Source: Flavobacteriia bacterium (lineage in GTDB: Bacteria > Bacteroidota > Bacteroidia > Flavobacteriales_D > Crocinitomicaceae). Taken from it: a stretch of DNA of 30,935 bases. The notes beneath the pieces are model-generated. The model worked only from the letters and a program-made list of their open reading frames with translations. It was not told where the DNA came from and ran no database searches. Below are positions 8,521 through 17,029 of this stretch, piece after piece. The stretch lies in assembly GCA_009925805.1 (NCBI GenBank), contig RFQF01000004.1:1-30935 (forward strand), in the 5' to 3' direction. A program made the translations under genes and the position numbers. Every line of letters begins with the position of its first letter. Positions within the stretch are counted from its first letter, which is position 1.

Positions 8521-9405
8521 ATGAAAGTTTATGTTTTTCCCGGACAAGGCGCTCAATTTCCAGGCATGGGAAAAGAACTTTTTGACGGCAGTCAAATTGC
8601 CCGAAATCGTTTTTCCCAAGCCAATGAAATCCTGGGTTTTGATATTGCTAAAATTATGTTGGAAGGCAGCGAAGAAGAGCTTAGGCAAACCAAGGTAACC
8701 CAACCGGCGATTTTTTTGCATTCTACCCTGTTAGCGGAAGTACTCGGAACGGATTTTATGCCCGACGCCGTAGCGGGCCACTCGTTAGGGGAGTTTTCGG
8801 CCTTAGTTGCCAACGGATGCTTGAGTTTTGAGGATGGATTGAAGTTGGTTTTTGCTCGTGCTTTAGCTATGCAAAAGGCGTGCGAATCAACTCCCTCTAC
8901 CATGGCAGCAATTCTAGGTCTGGAAGACGCGTTGGTTGAACAAATTTGTCAGCAAATATCGGGTGTTGTCGTTCCGGCAAATTACAATTGTCCTGGACAG
9001 TTAGTGATTTCAGGTTCGATTCCGGCCGTAGAAGAGGCATGTAAATTACTTACTGAAGCAGGGGCTAAAAGAGCATTAATGTTGCAGGTTGGGGGCGCAT
9101 TTCATTCCCCACTCATGGAACCTGCACGGGAGGAATTGGCCTCAGCGATTGAATCTACCGCCTTTGCTCATCCACGATGTCCTATTTACCAGAATGTGAA
9201 CGCAAAAGCCGTGACCGATCCGGTTGAAATCAAACAGCATCTTTTATCCCAACTGACGGCCCCGGTGCTTTGGACACAAACCATGCTTGCGATGGAAAAA
9301 GCAGGTCTTACAGAAGTCATTGAGGTAGGGCCCGGAAAAGTACTCCAAGGACTATTCAAGAAAATCAACCGCGATTTGAATACCTCTTCGGCAAGTATCG
9401 GTTAG
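8521..9405 (+). CDS. fabD: Malonyl-CoA:ACP transacylase (FabD)
   Basis: 294 residues, cytoplasmic. FabD moves malonyl from CoA to acyl-carrier protein, the entry step to fatty-acid elongation. The GQGAQ motif (residues 8-12) forms the oxyanion region; the nucleophile is Ser88 in GHSLGEFSAL; Arg113 (FARALAMQ) binds the malonyl carboxylate; the catalytic His is His195 in GGAFHSPLM; and GPGKVLQGL is at the C-terminus. Length is normal. No other fatty-acid genes flank it: the neighbours are a MORN-repeat exported protein upstream and a TonB-plug protein 48 bp downstream, so it is not in a fab operon here. Confidence 0.97.
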   Translation: MKVYVFPGQGAQFPGMGKELFDGSQIARNRFSQANEILGFDIAKIMLEGSEEELRQTKVTQPAIFLHSTLLAEVLGTDFMPDAVAGHSLGEFSALVANGCLSFEDGLKLVFARALAMQKACESTPSTMAAILGLEDALVEQICQQISGVVVPANYNCPGQLVISGSIPAVEEACKLLTEAGAKRALMLQVGGAFHSPLMEPAREELASAIESTAFAHPRCPIYQNVNAKAVTDPVEIKQHLLSQLTAPVLWTQTMLAMEKAGLTEVIEVGPGKVLQGLFKKINRDLNTSSASIG

Positions 9406-9453
9406 GTTCTCGGTTAATTGTCGTTCGAGCTATAAATAATAAAAATAAATTCC

Positions 9454-10152
9454 ATGAAAAAAATAATACTATCATATATCCTTTCTTTTATATCGTTCTT
9501 TTATTTTGCACAATCTGTTACGGGAGATGCCCTTGGAACGGTAATCGATTCCGACACGAAACAGCCCATGGAATTTGTAAAAGCAATCATTCTAGATCAG
9601 GGAAAAAAATACCAAGCCATGACGGACGCCGATGGAAGATTTAGAATTAGTTCCATCCCTTCAGGGAATTATACGCTGTTTTTGGTTTTTGGAAGCGATA
9701 CCTCTAAAAACTATGCGATTGAAGTTCCCATTGAGTCTTACGCTAATATCGGAACCGTAGCATTTAGTCCCGTGGGTATTAGTAAAGACGAGGTGGTGGT
9801 GAAAGAAAGATTGAAACTTCGAATGGGCGAGCTACCGATGCCGGAACTTACCTTCAAGGAAATTGCACACAATCCTAACAAATTCAGCATTGCTACCATG
9901 GCAACCCAATTGTCTTCAGAAGTAAAAATAGCCGATGATGGTCAATTGATGTTCCGAGGAGCCCGAAAAGGCGATATGATTTATGTGGTGGATGGTGTCA
10001 AATTACCGGAAGTTTATAACCTTCCAAGCTGTGCGATCAATCGAATGACGGTTTACACGGGAGGACTTCCCGCGAAATATGGAGACACACTTGGAGGAGC
10101 GATTGTAGTGGAAACGCTCGGTTATTTTGATTTGCTCCGTCAGCGGAATTAA
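9454..10152 (+). CDS. Carboxypeptidase-like plus TonB-plug protein without beta-barrel
   Basis: 232 residues with a signal peptide (residues 1-19, ending YFAQ). Residues 25-105 form a carboxypeptidase-regulatory-like (CarboxypepD_reg) domain: GTVIDSDTKQPMEFVKAI, then MTDADGRFRISSIPSGNYTL. Residues 135-225 fit a TonB-dependent receptor plug: LSSEVKIADDGQLMFRG, MIYVVDGVKLP, and the GLPAKYGDTLGGAIVVET segment that normally leads into the barrel. The protein stops there. The next gene, truA on the other strand, begins four bases later, so no barrel is encoded. This looks like a deliberate short architecture rather than a frameshift, since there is no room for barrel remnants. Function unknown; a periplasmic plug-like partner is one idea. 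Confidence 0.82.
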   Translation: MKKIILSYILSFISFFYFAQSVTGDALGTVIDSDTKQPMEFVKAIILDQGKKYQAMTDADGRFRISSIPSGNYTLFLVFGSDTSKNYAIEVPIESYANIGTVAFSPVGISKDEVVVKERLKLRMGELPMPELTFKEIAHNPNKFSIATMATQLSSEVKIADDGQLMFRGARKGDMIYVVDGVKLPEVYNLPSCAINRMTVYTGGLPAKYGDTLGGAIVVETLGYFDLLRQRN

Positions 10153-10156
10153 ACTG

Positions 10157-10936
10157 TTAATAGGTAACCTGCCAAAGGAACAGCCCTTGCGCAGGAACCG
10201 ACTCAGAAGCTTCACATCGATCGCGCTTTTCGAGAATCAACCTCACCTCTTCCGGGGCGATTTTTTCTAATCCCACATCTACGAGTGTTCCAACTAAGGC
10301 GCGCACCATATTGCGCAGGAATCGGTTTGCACTTACGGTAAAAATGAATTCGTTCGCATCTTCTTCCCAGCCAATTTCAACGATTTCACACAAGGTTGAG
10401 GCTACATCCGAATCATGTTTGGCGAACGAGGCAAAGTCGTGTTTCCCTAATAAAAAAGTACAAGCCAGATTCATGAGCTCCACGTTCAAAGGACGTTCCA
10501 TGATCCACCGAAAAGGGTAATCGAAAGCATCCTTGGTTTTTCGGATATAATAGCGATACGTTCGACGTTTTGCGTCAAATCTTGCGTGCAGTGAACTCCT
10601 TGCAGTCGCATGTACCACAATGTCGTTGGGCAGCATCTTATTGAGTTTATATACAAGCTGGTAGGTATCGCCTGTAAAACCATCAACATGGGCAAAATAC
10701 TGTCGCGCATGCACTCCGGTGTCGGTTCTACCACATCCAACTACAGCCACAGGAATATTACTATTTAAGCGGCTCAAAACCGTTTCTAAAGCACCTTGAA
10801 CTGTGGGTTTTTCAGGTTGAATTTGCCAGCCATGGTATAGAGTGCCGTTATACGACAATTCAAGCATGAGTCTTGGGATTTCCACGTGGTAAAGGTCGTT
10901 TTTTTCTTCGAATGAGCAACGTGCAACATCCTTCAT
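10157..10936 (-). CDS. truA: tRNA pseudouridine(38-40) synthase TruA
   Basis: 259 residues, cytoplasmic. TruA converts uridines 38-40 of the tRNA anticodon arm to pseudouridine. LELSYNGTLYHGWQ is the N-terminal RNA-binding strand, the catalytic Asp is Asp72 in GCGRTDTGVHA, followed by RRTYRYYI and the C-terminal FLRNMVRALVGTLVDVG. The ATG at 10936 adds about 20 residues before the conserved core; an internal ATG at 10867 is possible but would begin right inside the first strand, so the longer form is preferred. Convergent with the plug-domain gene, with a four-base gap. Confidence 0.95.
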   Translation of the reverse strand: MKDVARCSFEEKNDLYHVEIPRLMLELSYNGTLYHGWQIQPEKPTVQGALETVLSRLNSNIPVAVVGCGRTDTGVHARQYFAHVDGFTGDTYQLVYKLNKMLPNDIVVHATARSSLHARFDAKRRTYRYYIRKTKDAFDYPFRWIMERPLNVELMNLACTFLLGKHDFASFAKHDSDVASTLCEIVEIGWEEDANEFIFTVSANRFLRNMVRALVGTLVDVGLEKIAPEEVRLILEKRDRCEASESVPAQGLFLWQVTY

Positions 10937-10958
10937 CGTATGGCAATTTGTGGTTCCG

Positions 10959-10989
10959 TTGATTTTGTTTAAGGATTAATGTAACTTTG
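10959..10989 (+). promoter_or_regulatory. Bacteroidota-type promoter of the T9SS cargo/sprF-like operon
   Basis: TTG (10959-10961), a 20-base spacer, then TAACTTTG (10982-10989): a full match to TTG-N17-23-TAnnTTTG. The GTG start lies 34 bases past the box, giving a leader of about 25-30 bases. The -33 part overlaps the 5' flank of truA. Confidence 0.65.
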
Positions 10990-11023
10990 TTACGCGAAAA
11001 AAAGTATTGTTATCAAAAACGAA

Positions 11024-13153
11024 GTGAGGTTCTATCAATTGCTTATCGTGTCTCTTTTTTCTCTCGCGGTAACTTTCATGAGTTCTGTGAGTGCACAGTG
11101 CCCTTTTGCTCCCACGGTGAATACCATTTCTCAACCTAATTGTTATAACAATTTTGGCGTAGTGAATGTATCCGGTTTACCCATAGGAAATTGGACTTTG
11201 TACGCTACTCCAGTCGCAGGATGTGGTGGTGTACCAGTTACGATTTCGGGTACCGGAACCACCTCACCCATGACGGGCCTCACCCCAGGTTGCGGTTATA
11301 CATTTCATTATGACCAGGCATCGCCTGCTTGTACTTCGAATCAGTCAAGTACGGTAAATGTTTCAACCGTCCCATCGCCTCCAAGCACCCCCATAGTTTT
11401 ATCTATTAATCAACCAAATTGTCCTCCAGGTGCCACAACGGGTTGCGTACTTTTAGGTAATTTACCTTCCACAGGGGCATGGTTTATTAAAGCAATCGGG
11501 CCTTCTGGGCCTCCAGGAATTATCACATCAAATTTACTTGGAACTACCCATGTGGTATGTGGATTAGGAACAGGACTTTGGACTTTTACGGTTACACGAG
11601 TCATAGATTCATGTGTTTCCGCCGGGGTGACGGTCAACATTGTGGCACCAACTAATCCTAACCCACCAACTATAAATCAAGTTACGCAACCCTCGTGTGC
11701 TGCGAATTACGGCGCTGTTTCGTTCAACGGATTGCCCTCCGGAATGTCTTGGACACTTACCGCTTCGCCCAACCTTGGCATACCAAATAATGGTAATTTT
11801 ACGGGTACGGGCACCAACGCGACATTTTCCAATCTAACTCCTGGAACATGTTATCAATTTACATTGAAAGATTCAAATAATTGTATTTCCAGTGCAACAG
11901 CGCCGGTTTGTATCAATGCCGCATTATCGGTTCCTCCCGCACCAACGGCCACTATAGTTCAGCCTACCTGTCCTCAGCCCACGGGTACCATTACGGTTAC
12001 CAGCCCCATCGGGGCACAGTATTTATATTCGATTAATGGTACAAATTTTCAAATTTCGCCAGTATTTAGCGCCGTTTCCGGGGGGACTTACACGCTTTAT
12101 GTTCAGCAGACCGGATCCGGTTGCACCACGCCTTCCGCAAGCACATATGTGATGAATCCTGCGCCTACACCCCCCGTAATTAGTATACCCGTGGTTCATA
12201 ATGTTACCTGCAATGGCGCGAACAATGGATGGGCCGTTGGAAAGGTTATTTCTGGGGGTACACCACCCTTCGTGTATTCTTGGTCTCCCGTAAACATTGC
12301 CAATGATACTGCCACCAATTTAGCACCGGGAACCTATAATTTTGTGGTGGTGGATGCGCTACAGTGTGTCGTGATTCAATCGATTACCATAGGGCAGCCG
12401 AATGTTTTGGTTGTAGTGGGTGATTCAACACCTATTAATTGTGCCACCGGTCAGTTGGGCACCATGGATGTTACGGCTTCGGGAGGGGTACTTCCTTATA
12501 CGTACACATGGTCTACCGGTCAAACAGGGATAGATAGTATTTTCAACCTAAATGCGGGTAATTATACAGTGATTGTTGCTGATTCCAATAATTGTCAAGT
12601 AATTTATGGTGCCACCATTGCCCCAATCAATAGTTTACCGGTAAATATTACTCCGGGAGATATTACTATCAACCCAGGTGTATCCTTTGCTGCCAATGTA
12701 ACTCCTGGTTCCATTTTCACCTGGACACCAAGTCAGGGGTTGTCCTGTTCCAACTGCCCGAATCCCATTGTTAGTCCGGATACGACTACTTTGTATTTTG
12801 TGAATGTTTCCAACGCCAACGGTTGCCTTGGAATAGATTCTATGCTGGTTACGGTTAAATTGATTTGTGGAGAGTTTTTCGTTCCTACGATATTTAGTCC
12901 AAACGGGGTAGGTCCAGACGCGAACAATAAGCTCCAAGTATTTTGTAAAGAGGTTTGTGTTAAGGATTTTAGTTTGATGATTTATGATCGTTGGGGGCAA
13001 AAAGTTTTTGAATCCGTTGATGTAAATGCCTCCTGGGATGGGTTCTACAAAGGGCGACCCGCACAGGAAGGAAATTATGTTTTTGAATTAACGGTACAAC
13101 TCTACGATGAATCCATTGTTCGTAAAACGGGCAGTTTAACTTTGGTAAGATAA
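11024..13153 (+). CDS. Secreted surface protein with SprB-type repeats and T9SS type-B sorting domain
   Basis: 709 residues from a GTG start. A signal peptide (residues 1-25, ending SVSAQ) directs Sec export. Residues 30-385 hold four loosely related modules of about 90-105 residues with Cys-rich turns (QPNCYNNFG, NQPNCPPG, QPSCAANYG, QPTCPQPTG). Two SprB-like repeats follow (about 390-465 and 470-545), with GGTPPFVYSWSP and GGVLPYTYTWSTGQ cores ending in DALQC/DSNNC. A PKD-like module (WTPSQGLSCSNCPNP) precedes the C-terminal gliding-motility type-B domain (about 615-709): FVPTIFSPNG, MIYDRWGQKVFES, WDGFYKGRPAQEGNYVF, ending VRKTGSLTLVR. Such domains route proteins through T9SS to the cell surface. 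The last base of its stop is the first base of the sprF-like start. Ligand unknown. Confidence 0.9.
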   Translation: MRFYQLLIVSLFSLAVTFMSSVSAQCPFAPTVNTISQPNCYNNFGVVNVSGLPIGNWTLYATPVAGCGGVPVTISGTGTTSPMTGLTPGCGYTFHYDQASPACTSNQSSTVNVSTVPSPPSTPIVLSINQPNCPPGATTGCVLLGNLPSTGAWFIKAIGPSGPPGIITSNLLGTTHVVCGLGTGLWTFTVTRVIDSCVSAGVTVNIVAPTNPNPPTINQVTQPSCAANYGAVSFNGLPSGMSWTLTASPNLGIPNNGNFTGTGTNATFSNLTPGTCYQFTLKDSNNCISSATAPVCINAALSVPPAPTATIVQPTCPQPTGTITVTSPIGAQYLYSINGTNFQISPVFSAVSGGTYTLYVQQTGSGCTTPSASTYVMNPAPTPPVISIPVVHNVTCNGANNGWAVGKVISGGTPPFVYSWSPVNIANDTATNLAPGTYNFVVVDALQCVVIQSITIGQPNVLVVVGDSTPINCATGQLGTMDVTASGGVLPYTYTWSTGQTGIDSIFNLNAGNYTVIVADSNNCQVIYGATIAPINSLPVNITPGDITINPGVSFAANVTPGSIFTWTPSQGLSCSNCPNPIVSPDTTTLYFVNVSNANGCLGIDSMLVTVKLICGEFFVPTIFSPNGVGPDANNKLQVFCKEVCVKDFSLMIYDRWGQKVFESVDVNASWDGFYKGRPAQEGNYVFELTVQLYDESIVRKTGSLTLVR

Positions 13154-14190
13154 TGAGAAAGATTGCAACGATAATTGGTGCTATTTGCTGGTTTCTGGGA
13201 AGCAACCTGCATGCTCAAGATGTGCATTTTTCACAAACGGATTTTTCACCCCTAACCTTGAACCCAGCATTAGCAGGAGCAAGTGCCTCTTTCAATGGAA
13301 TAGCCATGTATCGCAGTCAATACGGAAGTTTCGCGTCTCCCTACAAGACGTTTTTAGGTTCCTTCGACGGTCGACTTTCCGCAGGGTTAAAAAATACCAA
13401 CGGAATGCTTGGCGCGGGACTCAGTTTCTTCAACGACCGAATGGGGGATGGGTTTTTCAATCAAACAACCATTGGATTAAATCTTGCCTATGCATTGAAA
13501 GTAAGTCGATTTAATAAGGTGGCCGTAGGCTTAAACTCTACCTTTGGGCAATGCGCTTCCAACCCTGCAGTTGGGCAATGGGGTTCTCAATACGATGGTA
13601 CTGGCTTTAACGCCTCCATGGCCAGTGGAGAGAACTTTTATCAGCAAAGCTTTAGTTATTTTGATTTAGGTGTAGGGGCGGTCTATACCTATCAAACCGA
13701 TGTCGCGAATATCACAAACAGGGCAGATAAAGGATTTAGCGTTGGATTTGCGGCCTACCATGTAAATAATCCAAGATATTCCTTTTACAATTCCAGCATT
13801 CAAAATTTAGCAGTTCGTTATTCATGGTTTGCCAATGGGAATATTGGATTAGACAGAACCAATGGCGTACTTCAACCCGCGGTTTATTTTCAACGTCAGA
13901 AGAAGTCCAATGAATTACTTTACGGCGTTAGCTATAAACAGATACTTCAAAAGGCTTCTACGGAAACCGATAAAGTAAAAGAAATAGCCTTCAGTCTTGG
14001 ATTATTCAGCCGACTTAAAGATGCACTTATTGTGAAGGCGATGGTTTTCTATGGCCCTTTTTCAACGGGCTTCGCCTACGACATAAACACCTCTAGACTT
14101 TCTTTAGTTTCGAATTTTAAAGGAGGTTTCGAGATGTTCGTTCGCTATAATGTGAATAACATCAACGGGAAACGTATTCGGGTACGATAG
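13153..14190 (+). CDS. PorP/SprF family type IX secretion membrane protein
   Basis: 345 residues with a signal peptide (residues 1-21, ending SNLHAQ). The mature start DVHFSQTDFSPLTLNPALAGA is the signature of the PorP/SprF family, followed by MYRSQYGSFASPYKTFLGSFDGRL and alternating amphipathic strands of a 14-stranded-type outer-membrane barrel. In Flavobacterium, SprF is needed for secretion of SprB, and type-B cargo genes are typically followed by such a gene; here the TAATG overlap with the cargo gene fits that pairing exactly. I infer this is the dedicated export partner of the 709-residue protein, not the core PorP. Confidence 0.92.
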   Translation: MRKIATIIGAICWFLGSNLHAQDVHFSQTDFSPLTLNPALAGASASFNGIAMYRSQYGSFASPYKTFLGSFDGRLSAGLKNTNGMLGAGLSFFNDRMGDGFFNQTTIGLNLAYALKVSRFNKVAVGLNSTFGQCASNPAVGQWGSQYDGTGFNASMASGENFYQQSFSYFDLGVGAVYTYQTDVANITNRADKGFSVGFAAYHVNNPRYSFYNSSIQNLAVRYSWFANGNIGLDRTNGVLQPAVYFQRQKKSNELLYGVSYKQILQKASTETDKVKEIAFSLGLFSRLKDALIVKAMVFYGPFSTGFAYDINTSRLSLVSNFKGGFEMFVRYNVNNINGKRIRVR

Positions 14191-14195
14191 CCTCG

Positions 14196-15557
14196 TTATT
14201 TCAAGAAAGGGAAATTTCCCATGCTTAAATCCAATTCAAATAAATCGTACGAAAAGAAACCACTTTGATCGGCTACCGAGGCATAGATGGCTTTCTTATT
14301 TTGCCCTGTTAAACGGAAATGGGTGTCATTGTTGACCGTATTTACGGTAGCCCCTAAATTGATGGGTGCCGACCAAGTTCCTGATTCATTCACACAATAA
14401 AACACATCGTACCCACCATAACCCGGCAATTCATCGCTGCTAAAAAACAAATATTTCCCATCGGGACTCAGCCAAGGGGTTGTTTCGTTTCCTGGACTAT
14501 TGATGGATTTTGGTAAAGGCGTAACCTCTCCATATCCTGTTTCATTCTTGCTACAAGTGTATAGATCGAGTCCGGAAACTTCCGCTTTACGATCGCTAAT
14601 AAATACCATAAAATCTCCTGCTTCCGCCCCTTCCGTAATGCAAGCACCCCCTTCAAAGTAATCGGTGTTAATCCCTTTGCTGCGTATTAGGGATGGTGCT
14701 TCCCAAACTAAGGGATCTTCTGAACTTATTTCGAAGATGTCGGAACTTTTGGTGGTTTTTTCGGCTGAAGAGGTGTTTATAGTCATTAATGCATAGGTAC
14801 ACGAGGAATTAACATAGCTGAGTGCATCAAACCCATTGGTGTTTATTTCGTTGAAAAAAGCATAGTCCATTTCGTATTGTTGGGTAGACGGGTTCCAATT
14901 AGCGCGGTACATGTCTTCAAAATAACGCAAGTCATCTGGATTGAGGTTTTCACCTTTAGTTTCTGGACGCCGTGCCGTGAAAAAAAGTACTTCCCCGTTT
15001 TTTACGAGTATCGGACCATACTCGTCCTCAACAGTATTTATTTTAGGAGCCAAAGGTTTTCTTGCAAGGCTAATTCCAAGTTTTCGATCTTTTAAAACTA
15101 ATTCGCATTGTTCCATATAGAGCGTTATGCCGAACTCCTTGGCTGTTTTAGCACCCATAATAATTGCCGCCTTTTTATAGGCACTTGCTGCGTTTTCTAT
15201 ATTTCCTAAACGATGGTTTATTTTTCCCTCTAGCTCGTAAAATGCGGCATCACCTTGTTCTTTTTCTCCCATGAATGATTTTGCACTATTCATGTACTGC
15301 TCTGCAGCAAGGTACGAGCTAAGATCGTGGTGGCAGGCCGCCATCCAGTAGTTTAATTTCCAATTTTCAGGATCGATGGCTTCCGCTTTTTTGAAAGATT
15401 CCAAGGCATCATTCGATCGCTCAGCATCGAAATATTCAATCCCCTTGTTTAAGAAACGAGTGAAATTCGTCTTTTGCGCTCCCGTAAGTTTTTTTTGTCC
15501 GTGAATCATGACGGTGGTCAACAGCGACATGATCGAAATTATAAATAGGTTTTTCAT
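14196..15557 (-). CDS. Exported TPR and PD40 (WD40-like) repeat protein, PorE-like without OmpA domain
   Basis: 453 residues with a signal peptide (residues 1-20, ending MIHGQ). Residues 30-165 form tetratricopeptide repeats (NKGIEYFDAERSNDALESFKKA, AAEQYMNSAKSF, IENAASAYKKAAIIMG). From about 180 the protein turns into PD40/TolB-like propeller blades: GPILVKNGEVLFFTARRP, GDFMVFISDRKAEVSGLDLYTC, and LSPDGKYLFFSSD with GGYDVFYC. T9SS component PorE has TPR, PD40, a carboxypeptidase-like domain and an OmpA domain in that order; this protein stops after the propeller. It is convergent with the cargo/SprF pair, five bases away. I infer an envelope protein linked to surface secretion; binding partners unknown. 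Confidence 0.82.
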   Translation of the reverse strand: MKNLFIISIMSLLTTVMIHGQKKLTGAQKTNFTRFLNKGIEYFDAERSNDALESFKKAEAIDPENWKLNYWMAACHHDLSSYLAAEQYMNSAKSFMGEKEQGDAAFYELEGKINHRLGNIENAASAYKKAAIIMGAKTAKEFGITLYMEQCELVLKDRKLGISLARKPLAPKINTVEDEYGPILVKNGEVLFFTARRPETKGENLNPDDLRYFEDMYRANWNPSTQQYEMDYAFFNEINTNGFDALSYVNSSCTYALMTINTSSAEKTTKSSDIFEISSEDPLVWEAPSLIRSKGINTDYFEGGACITEGAEAGDFMVFISDRKAEVSGLDLYTCSKNETGYGEVTPLPKSINSPGNETTPWLSPDGKYLFFSSDELPGYGGYDVFYCVNESGTWSAPINLGATVNTVNNDTHFRLTGQNKKAIYASVADQSGFFSYDLFELDLSMGNFPFLK

Positions 15558-15618
15558 GCTCCGAATTTAGTGAGTTTTCACTTCGAACGCCTCGGTTCGG
15601 AATGTTTTTTTTTACAAT

Positions 15619-16116
15619 ATGTCCCGAATTGGCATGGCTACTTTTACTAACTTCGTTGAAAAATACCGCATGAATTCTACAGAAGATTGTACCTACCTCG
15701 TTCGTTGTTCGCTGATGAACGAATTATTCTCACAAGAATTCGCGGATACCCACCATGAAGGCTTAGAATCCGAAGATAATGTAAAGTATCAGTGGGAGGA
15801 TGAATTCATGGTGCATCGCGTGGTGCGGGTTGAGCGCATGGATTCCGGAACCTATAACTTGTCAGGTATCCACCCACAAAACGGCGAATTTACCTACCCT
15901 ATTCCTTCTATGCAACTCATCCACATGCATCACGCTAACGGTGACTATACCTCTTTGGCATTCTCTCGGAAATTAGTAAAAAGCATGGTGGAAGAACAGG
16001 AGAATGGCCAACCTTGCCTGTTGGTGGAATTGCACGACCATGAACCTTTTATTAACCCAATCTCGGGGGTGTACATTGCCAACAGTGAGATTCCGCTGGA
16101 ATTGAAAAATGCTTGA
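15619..16116 (+). CDS. Conserved-looking protein of unknown function, first gene of the ABC/YihY operon
   Basis: 165 residues, cytoplasmic by appearance (no signal peptide, no membrane segment). I do not recognise a family. The sequence is acidic and His-rich in places (IHMHHANGDY, VELHDHEP), with alternating hydrophobic residues suggesting a mainly beta fold. ATG 15619 and ATG 15634 are both possible starts; the second drops five residues. Its 3' end overlaps the ABC ATPase start by eight bases, so translation of the two is probably coupled. The context suggests a partner of the ATPase, but that is inference. Confidence 0.75.
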   Translation: MSRIGMATFTNFVEKYRMNSTEDCTYLVRCSLMNELFSQEFADTHHEGLESEDNVKYQWEDEFMVHRVVRVERMDSGTYNLSGIHPQNGEFTYPIPSMQLIHMHHANGDYTSLAFSRKLVKSMVEEQENGQPCLLVELHDHEPFINPISGVYIANSEIPLELKNA

Positions 16117-17029
16117 AGTTTCGGGGTTAAGCTTAGATTACGGAGATCGGACGGTATTGAAGGGGTTAAACTTTCTTCTAAAACCCAACCGAGTTTACGG
16201 CATTTTTGGATATAGTGGGGTAGGAAAGTCCAGTTTGCTAAGGATCATTGCGGGGTATCAAGACCCCAAAGCAGGGAAGGTACATCTGAATGGAAAATGT
16301 TTACCCCTTAGTTCACAGCGCTTAGTGCCTGGGTTTCCGGAAATATCGCTTGTTACAACAGACAATCCTTTGGATTGGAATCATACCTGTGAAGAAAATA
16401 TCCGCGAAGCCATTTTAGGTTGGTCCATCCCAAAAAGAACAGCACGCGTCCAAGAACTTCTTCAAGGACTGGGACTAACGGCCGTTAAAAACATCCGAGC
16501 CAAACGCTTGTCGGATGGAGAAAAACAACGGCTTGCTATTGCACGTGCCTTGGCAAATAAACCGGAATGGCTGCTGCTCGACGAACCCTTTGGACACCTT
16601 GATTTTTCGAATAAAAAAAAGTTATTGTTACAAATATTTGGGTTGGGTAATTACAATGTGCTAATGGTTTCCCATGATGTTCAAGATTTAATGGCGCATT
16701 GTGATCAGATTGCGGTATTGAGCCACTCCGGTAAACTCTCCAAGTTTGAAAAACCCTTCACCAAGTTTTTTAATCTGAAGCATCGAAAAAATGCTGAACT
16801 CCTAGGACCGGTAAATTCCTTAGAAGTGGATGGAATTAACTATTTATTTAGACCCACCGATTTCAAGCAATCCGTCCAGGGAGTGCCCTTAACGCTTACT
16901 TCAGTTTTTTTTAACGGAATGGTATATGTTCATTACTTTTGCTCCTTGAAGAACGAAGAAGTGGTCTTATATCACCAAGAACCGATGCCGAATTTCGTTA
17001 ATATTTTGCCTTTTTATGCGAAAAAATAA
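16109..17029 (+). CDS. ABC-type ATPase without a linked permease
   Basis: 306 residues, one nucleotide-binding domain (1-210) plus a 95-residue C-terminal extension I cannot assign. Walker A is GYSGVGKS (34-41), the signature is LSDGEKQR (134-141) instead of LSGGQ, Walker B is LLLDEP with Glu159, and the switch His is His189 in VSHD. The Q-loop position reads LVTTDNPLDWNHTCEENI, with no Gln where coupling to a permease normally occurs. No transmembrane domain is present, and the next gene is a YihY-type protein rather than an ABC permease. It could serve a distant permease or be a non-transport ATPase. It overlaps neighbours by 8 and 14 bases. Fold is certain, role open. Confidence 0.88.
   Translation: MLEVSGLSLDYGDRTVLKGLNFLLKPNRVYGIFGYSGVGKSSLLRIIAGYQDPKAGKVHLNGKCLPLSSQRLVPGFPEISLVTTDNPLDWNHTCEENIREAILGWSIPKRTARVQELLQGLGLTAVKNIRAKRLSDGEKQRLAIARALANKPEWLLLDEPFGHLDFSNKKKLLLQIFGLGNYNVLMVSHDVQDLMAHCDQIAVLSHSGKLSKFEKPFTKFFNLKHRKNAELLGPVNSLEVDGINYLFRPTDFKQSVQGVPLTLTSVFFNGMVYVHYFCSLKNEEVVLYHQEPMPNFVNILPFYAKK

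Noticed and set aside
10867..10936. Shorter truA start at ATG 10867
   Set aside because: It would begin inside the first conserved strand; the longer start leaves normal N-terminal length.
16109..17029. ABC ATPase as the MlaF partner of the MCE protein at 22429
   Set aside because: It is in a different operon more than 5 kb away, with no MlaE permease in the window and an atypical Q-loop and signature. It cannot be supported from the sequence.
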